A DNA stretch of 64,000 nt from Tubulanus polymorphus (lineage: Eukaryota > Nemertea > Palaeonemertea > Tubulaniformes > Tubulanidae), in contig NC_134025.1 in the NCBI RefSeq assembly GCF_964204645.1, positions 4,469,001-4,533,000 of the forward strand. The letters run 5' to 3'. Shown in pieces: positions 1 to 15,300 of the stretch. The number at the start of each line of letters is the position of its first letter. The stretch's first letter is position 1. Both the position numbers and the translations under genes were made by a program. The notes under the pieces are model-generated. The model did no database searches, was not told where the DNA came from, and saw only the letters and a list, made by a program, of their open reading frames with translations.

Positions 1-363
1 ATGTGACAAAACAATGGCCAACATCTTCAGGCAATGCTTCATACTTCTCTAACTCTTTCAAGAAAATACTGTTGTGGAATTCATAGATTTCTTTAATGTT
101 TCCAAATATCACATCGTGCTTGCCAGCAATTCCTGCTGGAATATTGCTGGAATTACTTGCATCTAGCATCTCATCGAGGTAATGCTGGAAGTAGAATTGT
201 GGGACAATGTAGGAAATAGGTTAAATTGAATATAAATTGAATAGTAATGAGTGTTAAGTTTAACCAAAAAGTCCTAAATCAAGAATACAAACTCACTTGT
301 ATGCATATCTGCAGATCTTTAACATAAGTACGTTCAGTTTGAAGCAGTTCAGCCATAATAAAC
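1..363 (-). CDS. trio: Trio exons 27-28: start of the first DH (GEF1) domain, cut by the window edge
   Basis: Exon 27 (363-297) reads [18 protein letters not shown], the first conserved helix (CR1) of the Dbl-homology domain that contacts Rac/RhoG. Exon 28 (184-1) continues with HYLDEMLDA, then [20 protein letters not shown] and [11 protein letters not shown], matching Trio GEF1 closely. The exon is open to base 1 and ends one base into the next codon. The rest of DH1 and the PH1 domain lie to the left. Confidence 0.94.
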
Positions 364-3300
364 CTGAAATAGAAATATATCAAATTAATCACTTTCTTTG
401 AATCTTGATCTTTCCAAACGTAACTTAAGAATCTAAACTTACTCTTTCCGTCGAGCAGACTTCCTTTTCTCTTCAGTCAATTCTTTTGCAGTTTGCTGAA
501 GTTTTTCTTCCAAATTCGGATCACTTTGGCGATCTTCTTTTTCCGGAGGCTGTATGATAGGAAAATTTAATATTTCAAAAATGCAATGAATAGTATAATA
601 TAGATAACAAATCTAGAATTCATAAGAAAACTCACCTCTGTTGTAATACCTAGACTACTCTCTAGTTTGGCTCGGTATTTTTCCATCCTAGATGCAAAGT
701 CTTTATAGCGTTTATCAACGGCTGAGACCCATTGTTTGATACTGGCAGCGTGTGCATGGCCTTTCTCCACGAGGCTATCGGCAAGTTGTAGCAATAACTT
801 AACCTTTTCTCTAGTTTCCTGATGTATGGAAATCACATATTTTCAGGAATGTTGAAAAAAATTAATTCAATCAAATACCAATTCCCCGGCAAGCTTACCT
901 TGGCAGTTACTTTGAATTCATTATGTTCTCTGAGCAGGCCCTCAGTTTCTTCAGGATTACTACCAACATTTGTATGCGTTGATAGATAAAACTCCCCAGT
1001 GTCATGGATCCATTCTAATGCCTGAATAGATGAACATTTTGATGCCTTAAAAATCGCTTAACTCAAACAGACAGTTCATCGCATTATCAACTATATCAAC
1101 CTAAATATCAGACACTATTTCCAACCTTTGAATGAATCAATATTCCGAGTACAGATTACACATTTACCTGCTTAGCACTTCTTTCAAACAACACAAACTG
1201 TTGACAATGGTCTAATTTGCGTTTTCTCATCGTCCAATATTCCAACACAAGATTTTCCTGTTTGAGTAACTGGTCTAGGGTGACTGCAAAATTTCATAAA
1301 TACATGACAAAAAATGCTATCATTCTGATGAATAAGATTACTACTGCTTGAGAATGAAATTACTTACTTTTAACCTGAGTTTCTGGACTGCGAGTTTTCA
1401 TGTGCATTCCTAATGTATGAATGTTTCTATGTACATATTTTAGAAAAGTTTCAGCTGTACGCCGTGCTAAGGTACATGCCTAAAATAAAAACAATAAACA
1501 TTTCTTTTCCAGAAGCATGAATTGTGTAGGCGTCTTTGGACCATCAAATGAAAGAATTCATACCTTTAAAAAAGCTTCTTTCTGTTCTAAATGCTTATTG
1601 ATGAGTTGTTGAAGATATTGCGCTTTATCAGCACCACTTTTATCAGTGTTACACCAGTCTTCATCTCGACGGTATTCACGTTCTAAACTCTCTAAAACTG
1701 AACAAACCTGCAACAACAACAATAACAATGGTTCACATCGAAATTCATTTATCTACATTCATTCATTATTGAAGTATGACCAGAAAGAAGTTAGACTAAG
1801 ATTCCCTATGAAATCCCAGCAGGAGGTGAAGTCATTCTATCTAAAGAACGAAATAAATTTGTTAAGACTTACTTGTTCGGCTGTTTTATACCAGTTCATT
1901 GAGGCCATGACGAGTTTATGACGTTCCTCAGCGTGGTACATTAACTGTTGCCATTTCTCACTGAGACTCTCCGCAATTGTACGCACGAGTTGAGAATTAT
2001 AGTGGTTCGATTGTAGCATCATTTCAGCTTTCTTTATGGCGTGAACAGCACTTTGGTGAGTTTTCTACAATCAAGGTTATACAGCTTACATCGAGTATTC
2101 AATTATTCCACCTATGCAACACTACACTATACCAGCGAATTCATAAATTCATGATTAAATCAACAATGTGAAATAAAGACACTCGAGACAACATGATGCA
2201 TTTGGCGTGTTTTCAACAAAAATAGCTCAAATTTACCTCTATCGCTGCTTGGAATTGTTCGTGCTCTTTCCGTAAAACTTCAGCATCTTTCAAAGAATTC
2301 GGACACATGAAACTGGCTGACAACATTGAGTCACCGTTCCGAATCCACGTCATAACCTGAAAAAATATACCACCAAGACATGAACAGTAAAATCAATTTT
2401 ACACCTTGGTTCCTGTTAGTGCAATTTGAAAATATTTGCACCTACCTGCTTTGCATCTTCTTCAAGGCGTCGTAAATGGACACATTGTTCAAGTTTCACT
2501 CGTTTTTGTTCTGACGCGTCTTCAAGTTCCATCATACGTTCGTGTAAGTACTCGAGTAACATTTGAATCCGTGTCTGTGCATCGTACTGGGCATCGGCCA
2601 TCAACTGTACACCGGACGTTTCAAATACCTGATACAACCAAGAAAATTCCCAACTTTCAGTAAAATATCATGAGTTTAAGACACAAAGACAGACAGTATG
2701 AAAATAAGGGTCTCGTAACAGAAGCCCATGAACTGATAACTGACAGGATGAATGAAATAGAATCAGCCAATACCTAATACCCAATGAATGTCCTCAAAAA
2801 TATAACATTTTCATTTCTCATGATAGTTTTTTATATTTTCACTTTTTAAATGCCTGAACTCAGCAATCATATTGACACAGAGAAATAGAAGCATTCATTA
2901 TGATCCAATAGAATTATGCCGCAATTTTCATGTCAACAAAAATTACTGGCAGTATTTTCATGCTTGATAAATCTAGGCCAGTTAAACTGTATTCATAATT
3001 CTCTCTATGTACGTAATCAGTAATCGGGTCAATCTGTTACCATCATCGACACCTGGTTCCATTAAGCCGATAATCAGTGGTATTTGAATGCCTACCTGAC
3101 AGAGATCTTGTCCTCGCTGTAACACGTCGCACATCGAGTTCTGCATCTGCGTCGTATTGTCGCAGTGCACTTGTAGAATTTGTTCGGCCTGATTTAGTTC
3201 CGTGCTCAAATCTGAATGCTGTAGTTCCTCACCCCACATCTCTAACTGCGATGACATCTGTCGAATAGACATAGAATATACGGATTACGATCAGTAGCAT

Positions 3301-6300
3301 ATCCATTATTATTGTATTGTTACCATCCCGAGATCAAGTCATGCACACAGACAAACAATCATAAGAAATTGGTGAAACTGGCAAAATGTCACGAAATATG
3401 TATACAATGTCAAGGATGGATTCAGCAGAAAAAGTAGAGCACATTGGCTAATAATATGAATTTCTCGTTCATGTAGTCTTACCTCTAAGGCTTCCCTTTC
3501 GAAGAGTCGTAACTGGAGACAAAGATCCAACTTCATTTTTCGATCGGCCCACAACTCTTCGAGTTGATTACGATTACCGTTTAACTGTTGAATCATACCC
3601 TCGACATGAGTGTAATCCGTATTAGAACTGATTTTATCAGGCTCTATTCCATGTCTGAAACGAACAATTTCAAATTTCATTTTTAAAGGGGATAGATATC
3701 GTTAAGGGTTAGCGCGGATCATATTTCACGGATACTTACCCGAGATATTCAAGGAGATTTTCACCCTCAGTAGTTGTATTGATAGCGGCGTCGATTGTTA
3801 GATCTCGCTGCTGATGGAACTGTCCCAGCAGTTCCTCTGCACCTTCCACCGTATCAGCTACACCGGCCTGTTGAAGTTCCTGCTTCAACTCGTCAAACCA
3901 ACTCGTCAACTAAAATATCCAATAAGTGTCAACGCTGTAAACCTGTATAAATTTTTTGCTCAGTTTGTTCATCGAGAAATGTTCTGTATAAATAATGTGA
4001 CAGATTCAGGTAGGTGGAGGGTCACATTCATAGCTCTGTAAATGATTCCTATACATGATTGATACTGCAACAAATATGGCTGTTTAGCTGTCAAGAGATC
4101 AGACAACATTAAAACTATACCTTATTCTATTCACCCTTTCACACAGGTCGAAGCACACGCAATTTGTTCTCAATTAAAATAAGCAAATACCAGCACGCAA
4201 AAGGTAAATATAAATATGCGATACATGGATTTCACAGGACGTTTTAAGTCTCTTTAACAAGAAATCTACACGCCTTAGATATAGATTATTATTTACCAAT
4301 ATTGGGAATATCTGTATACATCTCCTAGCAGGGGTTAGATTGATGGGCTTTTACATTTTTTACATAAAAAGGAATTAATATCTAATGACAAGACATTTTT
4401 CTTGAATTTTTCACTCATCTTCATGATTTTTCACAGATTTTTTTTTCAAATTTTTCAAAATATTTTCATTATTCTCGGCGCAAACATCCATTTTTCACCT
4501 CAATTTGATCCCCGCTATTCGAAACAAGTTGCCTTAGTATGCCATACGAATGAGTTAAGACTGGGCGTATGGAGAGTTTTCATTCAAAATTCAGCCCCTA
4601 TACCGCGGGCTTATATTAAAGGTATAGTATGTAAACCTTACCTCTTTCACATGGGTATAAAATGCTACAGACATGTCCAAGACATTGCGTCGACGTTCGA
4701 TGCTCATCAGAAACCGCTGCATACGAGCCTCCAAATCGTGCGCCTCCTGGTATATATCCTGCGGATTGCATTCGCCTGTATGGGCTAACTCTTCGGCCGC
4801 TACCAGCAACTTATCGGCATTCGTGATCGTATTCTGAAAAACAATTACAACAAAAACCGTTAAATTGCCTACTTACGACAATAATAAATAGTCGTTATTC
4901 CGCGAGTAGCCTACTATGACTTAAGGACTGCGGACGCGATAGATCAGTGATTAATGAATAGAACAACTCTCTCTCTCGATATCGCGCTAAACACAGATGG
5001 TTACGATCATTTCATATTTCATCTACGTTAAAAACGCGGTAAGATGGATTTATCAATTTCATCCGGCGTAATGTACGGCGGCAATGAGAAAACCGAGGTA
5101 AGATAACAACAAATGTCGGACGGTGGAATTCTCGATATCAAAGCATAAACAGGTAGTTCAACGAGACCACAGAAAATTAGCTTCATGTTACTATTACTTT
5201 TTCGCTCTTTCAGTACCCCTTAAATACATACCAACATATTTCCGAAACTTATATAATTTTCATCAGAAATCGTTAGAAATACTTCTGAATCAATCTATGT
5301 CCGCATTGTCATGTTACGTGAAACTAGCTTTTTGTAAAAAAACGTATCTTAGAAATGAGACTATTGCTCTTCAGTTACAAAATTCAATCTCTATTCTGTT
5401 ATGGGTACATGCTGTCAGATCCCTAAAATCCTGTAAAATGGAATATTTAGCTTCTTCGGATTTTTCATTTTGCCGACGACGAGATTTAATCTCTAAAGGT
5501 CTTGAACACGATCAGACAGTGACAGCGGACAACGAAACATCACTGTCACTACTGTTATAGCCAATCTGTGAAATGACAGTAAATCCAAAGTGGTATCAAT
5601 ATATTTATTTGACTCCCACTGCGTCACTGAGTGCACTATGATACAGCATCTTCCAGTACACAGCTTTTAGACTACATTAGTAAGCTTACATAATATTCTT
5701 AGTTTTTGCGATTGAATAATTTAACTTCAGTATGATAAATCAGACTTGTATTGGTCTAATTATACTCTAAGGATTGATATTCAAAATTCTACTTTTCCTC
5801 AATTTATCCCTAACATACATGACCACCCATCTTCGCTGGGCTTTTTACATATAAGCGGGATGCGATATACATATTTTGAGACCAACCCTTATTTTTAAAT
5901 ACATAACTGCATAAATAGCGAATACCATGCTAATGCTCTTTAGATCACGTAGTTGACATCGTAGGAAAAATGGAATTTCCCCCACTTGCAGCTATTCTAG
6001 GCTATCAAAAACAACCAACTAAACCAACTGTCAAACATTTTATATACAACTTCTTCGAAAACAGGAATATTTTTCCAAAGAATGAAAACGAAAGATTTCT
6101 TGATATTAGTTTTTCAAACAGTGGAGGCGGGGGCGACGCGCATAGCATCGGTATCACTGAACGCATAAACCACTTCAGGGCCTTACGATGAAAATTACAT
6201 CTCGAAATTTTGATTAAGAGCTAAAATTCTAATCATCGACGAGATGCTCTTTGTTTTGCGATGGCTCGGGATCCAGTAATAACTCAGTGGCCTAATAGAA

Positions 6301-9300
6301 AACAGATACAAAGCCTGAAAGCATTACGTGATTCAATATACAACGTAATTAATTAAGTTAGTCGCAATATCATCGGATATCTGGTCATTTCTAAATATGG
6401 CTGAAACACGAATATATAGCCATCAACTCCACATGCAACTGTGCGGTAATTTTTAATAGATATTTTTCATCTCTAGTTACTTGTCAATAATACATATACA
6501 CGTACGTAATATAGCTGAACGTGGAGCTCACTCATACCGAGCCATAGATATACAGGCATGTGTGCGGATCTTCGCAAAAAGATTCACAGTTCTTAGTCAT
6601 TTCACCGAAAAAAAATCCCATCTTTCCGGAGGGTACTATATGTGCATTTGATAAATACTGCCACCAGATTTATGATTTAAAACAAGTCGAGAGGGAAGTT
6701 TTCTGATAGAAAATAGTACCGGTATATCCTTACTGTGCTGGAGATCTGCCTACCTGGAAATAGTTTAGACCGCAAACAAGTGTAATTTTGACATCGAAAA
6801 CAGTCACTGAACTGAAATACGTCATTTGTATTGAGAGTAATAAATATTAAGGATCTCAAAGGAGTATCTAATATAAGTAGAATGTACCTTATTCTCATGC
6901 AGAATTCGGTTCATGAAAACATATACGGCATTTAGTAGAATAAATAGAGATTAAAATTCTGTCGACAGAACTGATCCTAACATCTGGTTCCATATCATAA
7001 ATTGCATCAATAAAAGTGAACCCTATGTTGAAACACAGTAAACCCTATAAATTTTGATGTAGCCCTACCCTTATATCTAGACCTAGATTGCTTTATTTCT
7101 CAGATAAAAACATTCCTATTGTAAAACTTCACTAAACTGATCCTAAATGAATGCATCGTGCTAATCAGTCAGTGTTGTTCAGGATATATCCTCGTTTATA
7201 TGAAATTAACAAATCTCTGTTATACTCACTGTTTAGTTATCAGGACCATTTGCTTACCACATCCCGAAGAAAAAAATCCTGATTTATCCCATTTTATATG
7301 AAAAATTCCGGTAATTGTTGTCACTTATGTACTTACAGCGAATCTAACATACTTGTATTACTATCGCTTTACGATCAAACATTACATGGATGCTACCAAC
7401 CATTACTAGAGTATGGGTAAAACAGGTTGGGATTACAAAACAGCACCCGCTACTATCCCGCCATCCAAAAGCACCCTTCGAATGCTTCAAAAAAAATATT
7501 TTCCAAACGTATTGAGAAATATCTTCCAAAACATATAAAATCATCTTTGCCCGATAAGTATGTGGATCCTATAGATCAGCATAAACAACAGTTTTTTTAT
7601 TTTATGTCTAAACTCGTCAAAAGTAATCAGTCAGTCAAATGGTTACTGTGACATCGAAGCCACAACTGGTCATTTGACATAATATATCGTTCTTTCATTT
7701 TGACGATATTTCAGCAACCGGTAATAAAAAAATATCTGCTGGCAATCAAAATAAAAATTGCAACTGCCCGTACCGAACTTGCTGGATTAGTGGCTTCATC
7801 TTCTTTTGTCCAGTACGATCCCATGATCGTCATTACCAGTGAATTCTTTACCATCAGAATTCAATCGATATTACTAATCCGAGAAGAGTTACTAAATCCA
7901 AATCTGATCAAAAAGATGAACTAATCCTTCGCGAGATAATCCGTCGATATGATTGTTTCACGGCGGTAGTGTTGAAAACTTCCAGCTCACGGACTATTCA
8001 ACTGCCGACTATTCGAACTAGCAGTCATGTGACAGTTCGTCTGCTAGTGTAAGACGTGTGCGTGTTCATTCTTTGCGCGAGCATCAATAAATACCCTACA
8101 GTTAACTTATTCACACATCAAATCACATGACATTACACAAGTCACCGGCAGCATCTGAGATCGTTCATTTCAATCCCAACTGATTTTAAATAGTCCAAGA
8201 CCGCAGGGACTCATATTTGTAGTTTTTGGAGGTGAATAGTAGTATAAATTATCAAATATCCCAGGTAGGCCTAACAAATCTATTTTGATGGTCGAATAAT
8301 CTACTCTTTTAGGTAATAAGATTGAAACCCACTATATACAATCTAAAACATTAAAAACAGAATTTAATCATCACGAATTAAAATCAAGACACAACTTGGT
8401 CTGCACTAATAGAAATATATTTTAATAGTCAAGTTATCTTGTAACTACCATTGATGCCAAAATATTCTTCACATATTTTTGATGATGTCCTCATCGGACA
8501 GTCATAAGCCGCGACCACACAGCACCTGCCCATTTGGCACCCGTGTAAACAGTTGTTCCGGGCCAAAAATACTCATGTGATCGCGGCTATAGCCAATGAG
8601 CACATGATAAAGAGCAAATAATAGTAGAGCATTAATTTGAGTGTAAACGGTTTATACACAGACCGTCTAAGAATGGAAGGAGATTGTCGACTCCTGAGTG
8701 CTACATCTAAGACATGATTTATACAAATAATACAAATATCTTATGGGAATCAAGGGTCCTTCATCATTGTCGTGCGTAAAACGAACATTAATTAGTCTGT
8801 GTTAGTTTTGAGTCACCAAAAGAAGAAATAATGCCAAATGTAATAATTCGAATACATGTACATGCATTTAGCAGTTAATAACTGTTTGTACAATAATACC
8901 TATCCATCTAAAGAAAATTCTATCCTCAAAATGAAAAAAAAACCTGGTAGAATAAGGGTCAATCTTTACAGAAACCAACTGATTATCATGAATTATTTCT
9001 CAAGTATTAGGCATTAGCAGATGTAATAAGTAAAAAATCAAGAAAGAGCTATATATTACTCGATGTCAGAAATGCTTCGGTAACTAAAATTACCCCAAAG
9101 CCTACTTAATACATTCTGACAACATGAAATTCAGAAGTTGATAAAGTGCTTGGCATTCAGTGTTCCAGAGTTCGATATTTAAGTTCTTTTTCAGATCCAA
9201 CAAGTGTGACTGAGGTATTCTACTTGTAGAGTTGATGTGCATTTTGCTGAGTCATCGAACGAATCTTCACACGAGAGATTAAATAAACTATCGCATCGAT

Positions 9301-12300
9301 TTGAATAATTTCGCACTTCATTTTAAGCATAAAACCATGTGAAAATGTACAAGCATTGCATTTTAATTGGACATTTAACAAATTGGACCGTCGGGCATCT
9401 TTTATGGCAGCTGTCACCTTACCTGACTCAGAGGTCAGGGAACCGTGATAGGCAATGCTGACTCATTCACGAGATGATGGTACTGTTAAATTTCACGGCA
9501 ACAGTTCCTGTGATTATGTATTTATCAACGCTGATGATGTGTGAAGTTATTATAATCACAGATCATCAGAAGGTTATACATACGAAAAGACTTAATAAGT
9601 TCACGGATGTAAAAAGGTGCTAAAATACCATTACTTCAATGAAAACTGAAGTGACTGTGAAAAGGTTTTTCTCAAAGGAAGGAATTCCCCAGGTTTAACA
9701 CTACCAGGTAACCACAATTAGTAGCACTGAAATAGCAATACTCTCAGGATGTTTTGGTGACTGCGATATAGGAGTGACCACACACTACAAACATTGATGA
9801 GTTGTTAGCTGTCCTTGTCGCATAAAGGTGCTACAGTGATTCATCAAAGTGTCGTAGAAAGATATTATTTATTCTAAGCAAGTGCCTTCTCAGGGACAGG
9901 TCCTGTAGCAACTGTAAACGAACATGATTACGTCCTGGTTCGACCGATCAATGCTCGCAGAATTTTCGTATGTGTCCGCCAGAAATTAATCGTGAAGAAG
10001 AACGCCCGAATAAAGCACGTTGGTCGGATATCAAAACATAATTTTCTCGGCAGCTCATCAAACACAGGCCATTAATCAACGGCAAGGACATCGAGAGCAT
10101 TACTACTGAAACTATGCAGCAGGGAAACAAAACTTGTATGATTCATCTGGTGGTGATCATCTATCATCTATCAGAGTCTGTTGCACAACTTAAACGAGTT
10201 CGTTCATAACTCCAAATACTTCTAGCTAACTGATAAACAATGTGGAAAATCATACACAAAAATGTCACATTTGGTCAATTATATCAATACAGTCTTAACA
10301 TTCAGACCCGATAATTAATCAGTCTAGAAAACTAACTGTAAAACAACTTTTGAGTCAGAGTCACGACTGATGGAACAGTCATTAAGCTACTATCTCTCCT
10401 GAAGACACGATGAACATGTCTGCGAATACATCTCTGAACATCTTCACATTCCGAGCTCGACGACGAAAATGCTCATCTTACAACAATAGATTACTGAACC
10501 TATCAATGACAACGCTTTGTCATCGATTGTTGTTCGAAATAAATGAACGCCGTAAAAAACCCTCGAATTTTTTCCGGTTGGTCGGCTTCGTCGAGGACAT
10601 TGATAGATGATCGATGAGTGAAGTGAGACTGACTCAAACTATACCGTCATCTTCGTTCTCGATTTCATCCCGTTCTGGGATCGATATCGGTAGTTTTACG
10701 TTGACTTCTTTTTTAAATGTCATCTTTCGTAGCCCCGGGTCATCATCAGCTACGCGATATATCATCAATCATCGATGAATTAAACTATAAGAACCGCGAT
10801 CATGTCTCCACGATTAATAATTACACAATCTACGAATCCAACAGATATAACGCAGTAATACCGTAATACCACTACATTTACAACCTACACGAAAATCCTA
10901 AACGTGAAGACTCAAGTGAATAAACAGAAGTACAGAAACCGGGGGACAAATTGATGAACTCCGCAATTTTTTAATTTTTTCACATCCTAAAAATCGGCAT
11001 TTTCGACATTTTCGCATTTTTGACAACAAAATGCCAGGATTCTTTTCTGATTTTTCACATGAAGGCACGATTACATAAGAGTTAATGAGCACAAGCTGAA
11101 CGAATTAAAATAAAATTTCTTGAAAAATCTTACACGGCTTGTGAATGAATTTTGAGCATCCCACAATATTTTGATAGAACTTTTCTTGAACTTTCATACA
11201 TTTTCATGATTTTTCAAATTTTTTCATAAGCTGATATCCATGTTCACATTTTTCATCAGTCCTCGGGCAGCAATACTGCTAGTGTCTACCAGCAGTATCA
11301 ATGATAATGAAGAAAAAGCCAAAGCATCACTAGAAATGATACCGGTATCAGTCATCTGCGAGAATGCAGTAACAATGCAATCTTATAAATTACTAGTGGA
11401 CTAGATTTTATCGAACAATAGGAAACAATCGACATAATTAGACATTTGAGCGAAGTCCGGTGACCTCACGTGCGCATCAGTTAATAATGCACTTCACTAG
11501 TTTCTAATACGTCAATTCATTGTCACAAACTGATAATTAACAATAGAGAACTCGAGCAGAAGACCAATCAATCAAAATAAACGTAATCCATCATTCATTC
11601 AACTGGATAACGGGTAATAATAATGATTTGTATCCTGATTGACAAACTAGATACGATAAATCACTTACGACAAGACAAAGTAGCGATTTATAGTTTATAG
11701 AGACCGGTGTATGATTAGTAGCTAATCACAACCTCAACAACTGATTCAATCAAATTTGTGATTAGCTTAGCATAATCTATATAAGGGAGAAGAAGAGTTA
11801 AGGTATTGTGATGCGAATGAAATCAGACCTTCAGTCTCATCAAGAGATAGATATTAAGTTTCAGTCTTACCTGCGCGACTGTTTCGAAATGTTCGTGGCT
11901 TTTCTGCAGCGCTTTCGCTCGTTGCAAAGTTTTGCCGATGGACGTGTTCTTTTTGAGAAAAACGTCTCCGTGATTATCGAGCCAATCGATAACCTGTTTC
12001 ACGTCTTGCTGAAACAAGCATAATCCTAATCTCTGGTGCAGACGCACTTTTTTCGAGTGCCAGATTTGTTCTAATTGTCGGTGGTGAGAGAGCACCTGAA
12101 AAAATCGTACGAGAAACAATGTATTCAAGAACGAGACAAGTAAGAAATATGTATAAGTAAATCTATTGTAAGTATGAAGCGGTATTAAGTTTTTACATAA
12201 CGGCAAAAGACCAACTAAATGACGGTTTAGTTGACCCAAACTAGTTGTATTTGACAGGTTCAGAATTGATGAATTCTTCATCATTTCATTACCTCATGTA

Positions 12301-15300
12301 TAACATCGAGTACATGAGCAGCACCCTCAGAATAATCAGCTTTAGCTGTAAGTGAATTGTTACTGCCGCATGTGACCGGTGTTTGTAGAGTATCTAATAA
12401 TGATTTTCCATCCGAACACACCTGAAAAATAGAACACTTCTAACATGTAGTCTCATCCCAGAGAAATAGATTTTTTAGTGTTTTTGAGTTTAGTACAAGT
12501 TTTTGTTCGCAGACAGAATTGTACCTCAGAATAAGCCTGAATAATGCCTTCAGTGATTGTCTGTTGCTGTTGTATCGTTTCTTCTAAATCTGGAACTTCA
12601 GTTGGTACATCTAATTTCTCGACCATTACTCGCCAGCTCGGTATTTGACATAAGTACTGATTAAAATATTAAGCCATAATTAAGTCAGTGAAATTTAAAA
12701 TTTTAGTTAAATGAATCATAAGACTCTCAGTTACAATAAATAGGAGAAAACTAATTCAAAGGTGATAAGAGTAAAATCGATTTCAATTTCCAGTATTTCT
12801 GAAGATGACAACTAGGATATGGACTAATAGGATATAGTCCATACATTGAATAAACAACTAGCTGAAAGAAACATTTTCTGACTGAATTTGTCGTTATTGT
12901 TCTCTTTATATTCAAATTTCAAAAGTGCAATCAGTAACAAATTGAAATTTTTCAGTAACATTTCATTGAAATATGAAAGAAAATGTTCAAATTAATCAGT
13001 AATCAACAGTAAGACCGTCAGTGTCATCTTTCATATTTCTGTATGCATCAAACAAATCAAATCAGTATTTCTTGTTATGAAATAGAAACAAACACTGCAA
13101 ATTAGGAGAAGTTGGCAGCTCTGAACCTGTGTATGATATCTTAAATACTACTAACCTCTTCCGCTCGTTTGTGAAAATTAACGGACATTAAAAGCACGCT
13201 GCTACGATCTTCTAAAGCAGCGGCGAAGTTCTTCCATTCTCTATCGAGTCTGTTACTCGTGCGTATGATCTGTTGAGACGCGAAGTGACCAGCTTCGCTC
13301 AATCTCTGAGCGACATCCAGAATTCGACTTATATTCACGCAAACATTCTGCCAAAATTGCAAAAATAATATTAGTTGTGAAAAGTGGAAATGATGAGTAC
13401 TGATAACAGCTTCGAAAATATGAAAACATACCATTGCGTTTTCAGTGAATTGTGCGTGGTCAGCTTGCAATTCCAGGGCCATATCTTTTGATACACCAAC
13501 TTCAGTATAATTGACTAGAAATAACTCTTTATTATAATGCAACCATTCAAACATCTAAAAATATAAGAAAGGCAGATCTTTAATATGATTAATATACATA
13601 AAGTTTATATAATAAGAGTATTCTTTATAGGGACAAGGTAGTCATGAGTATCTTAGATGTTCTATGTCTAATACTGAATAGGGCACCAAAAATTGCATTA
13701 ATAATATCAACAAGTATAGGCTTTTAAATACGTGGTTTCAGTAAGTCCTTGTAAACAAGTATGATAGGAAAAATTTCACGATTTTCAAATCTTTTCAAAC
13801 CTTTTCAACATCTTGTTCAAACAATCTCAACTGAAAACATTGTTCAAGTTTGGTTTTGCGAGACGTCCAAAGCTGGTGTAACCGAGTACGAATTGAATGT
13901 AGATCATCTAGCACCTCTGTGATCTGTGGTATTGCCATTTGAAAATCTGCATTATGCGCTATCCAACCTAGGAGAATTTAAAAGAAACATCCTGACATAA
14001 ACTGCAAGTAGATAGCAAAATATAAGAGGTCATCACAATACAAGTATCTAAAGAGAAATCTCCATATAATCAGGTTGAATTCTGATATGTTTATAAGTAT
14101 ATGATTGGTATATCGGAGAAAATCATCAATCATACATTTTGAATAAAGCTTTCAGCTCGGCTTGTATGACGAGGGAATATTAGTGATGGTGTAGTTGTAG
14201 CCGAGTATTTGCCTTTGAGGTAGGATTCACATTACACTCGAATAAAAGTGTATTCACTGATGCTTCTTCACTGGTGATATTGATTGGTGTGTACGAAATA
14301 CATACATCTAAAATAGCTGCCAAAATGCCAGGTAACCTTAACCACGGAATTTTTAGAGCATTCTGTGATTCTATTTTGAAAATATTTTTATGAATGCCGA
14401 TTGATTTTAACATTTTACATGTTTGAACTACCAGCATCTAAGTACCAGTAGTTATACAGTCTACAGTTGATATAAAGCTGTTGCAATGGTCAATGCTAGG
14501 AGCATTCAGATGATTACTCCAAGGTTAATGTAAAAGAAAAATATAATTTGCAGGTGCAATCAACTCGAATGTAATCAGCTAATGCAGTACTATAGTTGAT
14601 GGTTGAATATGGAATATTTCTACAGCACTTGGAAACATGTATTGCGTATCATTTTCAGGATATTCACCTGTTTTTCGATCATCGTACAAACCACTAGCAC
14701 CTCCGATACGCTGCATTATCTTGCGTCCATCTTCCTCGATGAACTCTACAGGAGCTTTGACTATTCGGTTTTTTAGATGATTATGTTCCTCTATCATGAG
14801 TTTAGCACCATTCAAATTATCAGGCAGTTCGGGATTCGTCAGAATTCCCTGAAGCTGTTCGAACTTATTTAACATGTCATGGGTTTTCCAAAAGAAGTCT
14901 TCCAAGTGCTGAAACATATAGATATATATTACAAAATCATACATACTTCAATTTACACTTCATTGCATATTTCTAACACATTATTCATAAACATTACTAA
15001 CCAGTCTGAGATCAATCCATTCTTCATTATCGTACGGTAAAGTTCCGTCGAGATCAGCTGTCAATTGACCTGGCTCAACCATCTTCATCAACTGGTCAAC
15101 TGAGACCATACTCGTCTTCAAAACGAAAGTGACAACTTAAGCGTTTTTTTCTTAATATCAAATCATTCAAATATTGAGAGGCCAAAAACAACGATTTTCT
15201 ATATGACCGTGCCAGACTAGTAAACAATACAGGTTGAACTTACCTCAAAGTTATATTTTGAACTGCCGACGCTTGTTTTTTGTTTTTCCCAAAACTTTTC

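Larger units (their letters stand above)
4834..11870 (-). other. 7-kb Trio intron
   Basis: The longest intron of the rod region separates exons 12095-11871 and 4833-4642, which are contiguous in the protein. Several short open frames exist on both strands, but none resembles a known family. Apart from a MITE-like element near 8.5 kb, a TTTTTCA-rich stretch found in related form near 4.4, 11.0 and 11.2 kb, and one exon-like piece (10645-10749), I see nothing specific. Its size leaves room for regulatory elements or an internal promoter for shorter Trio isoforms, but no sequence proves this. Confidence 0.6.
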
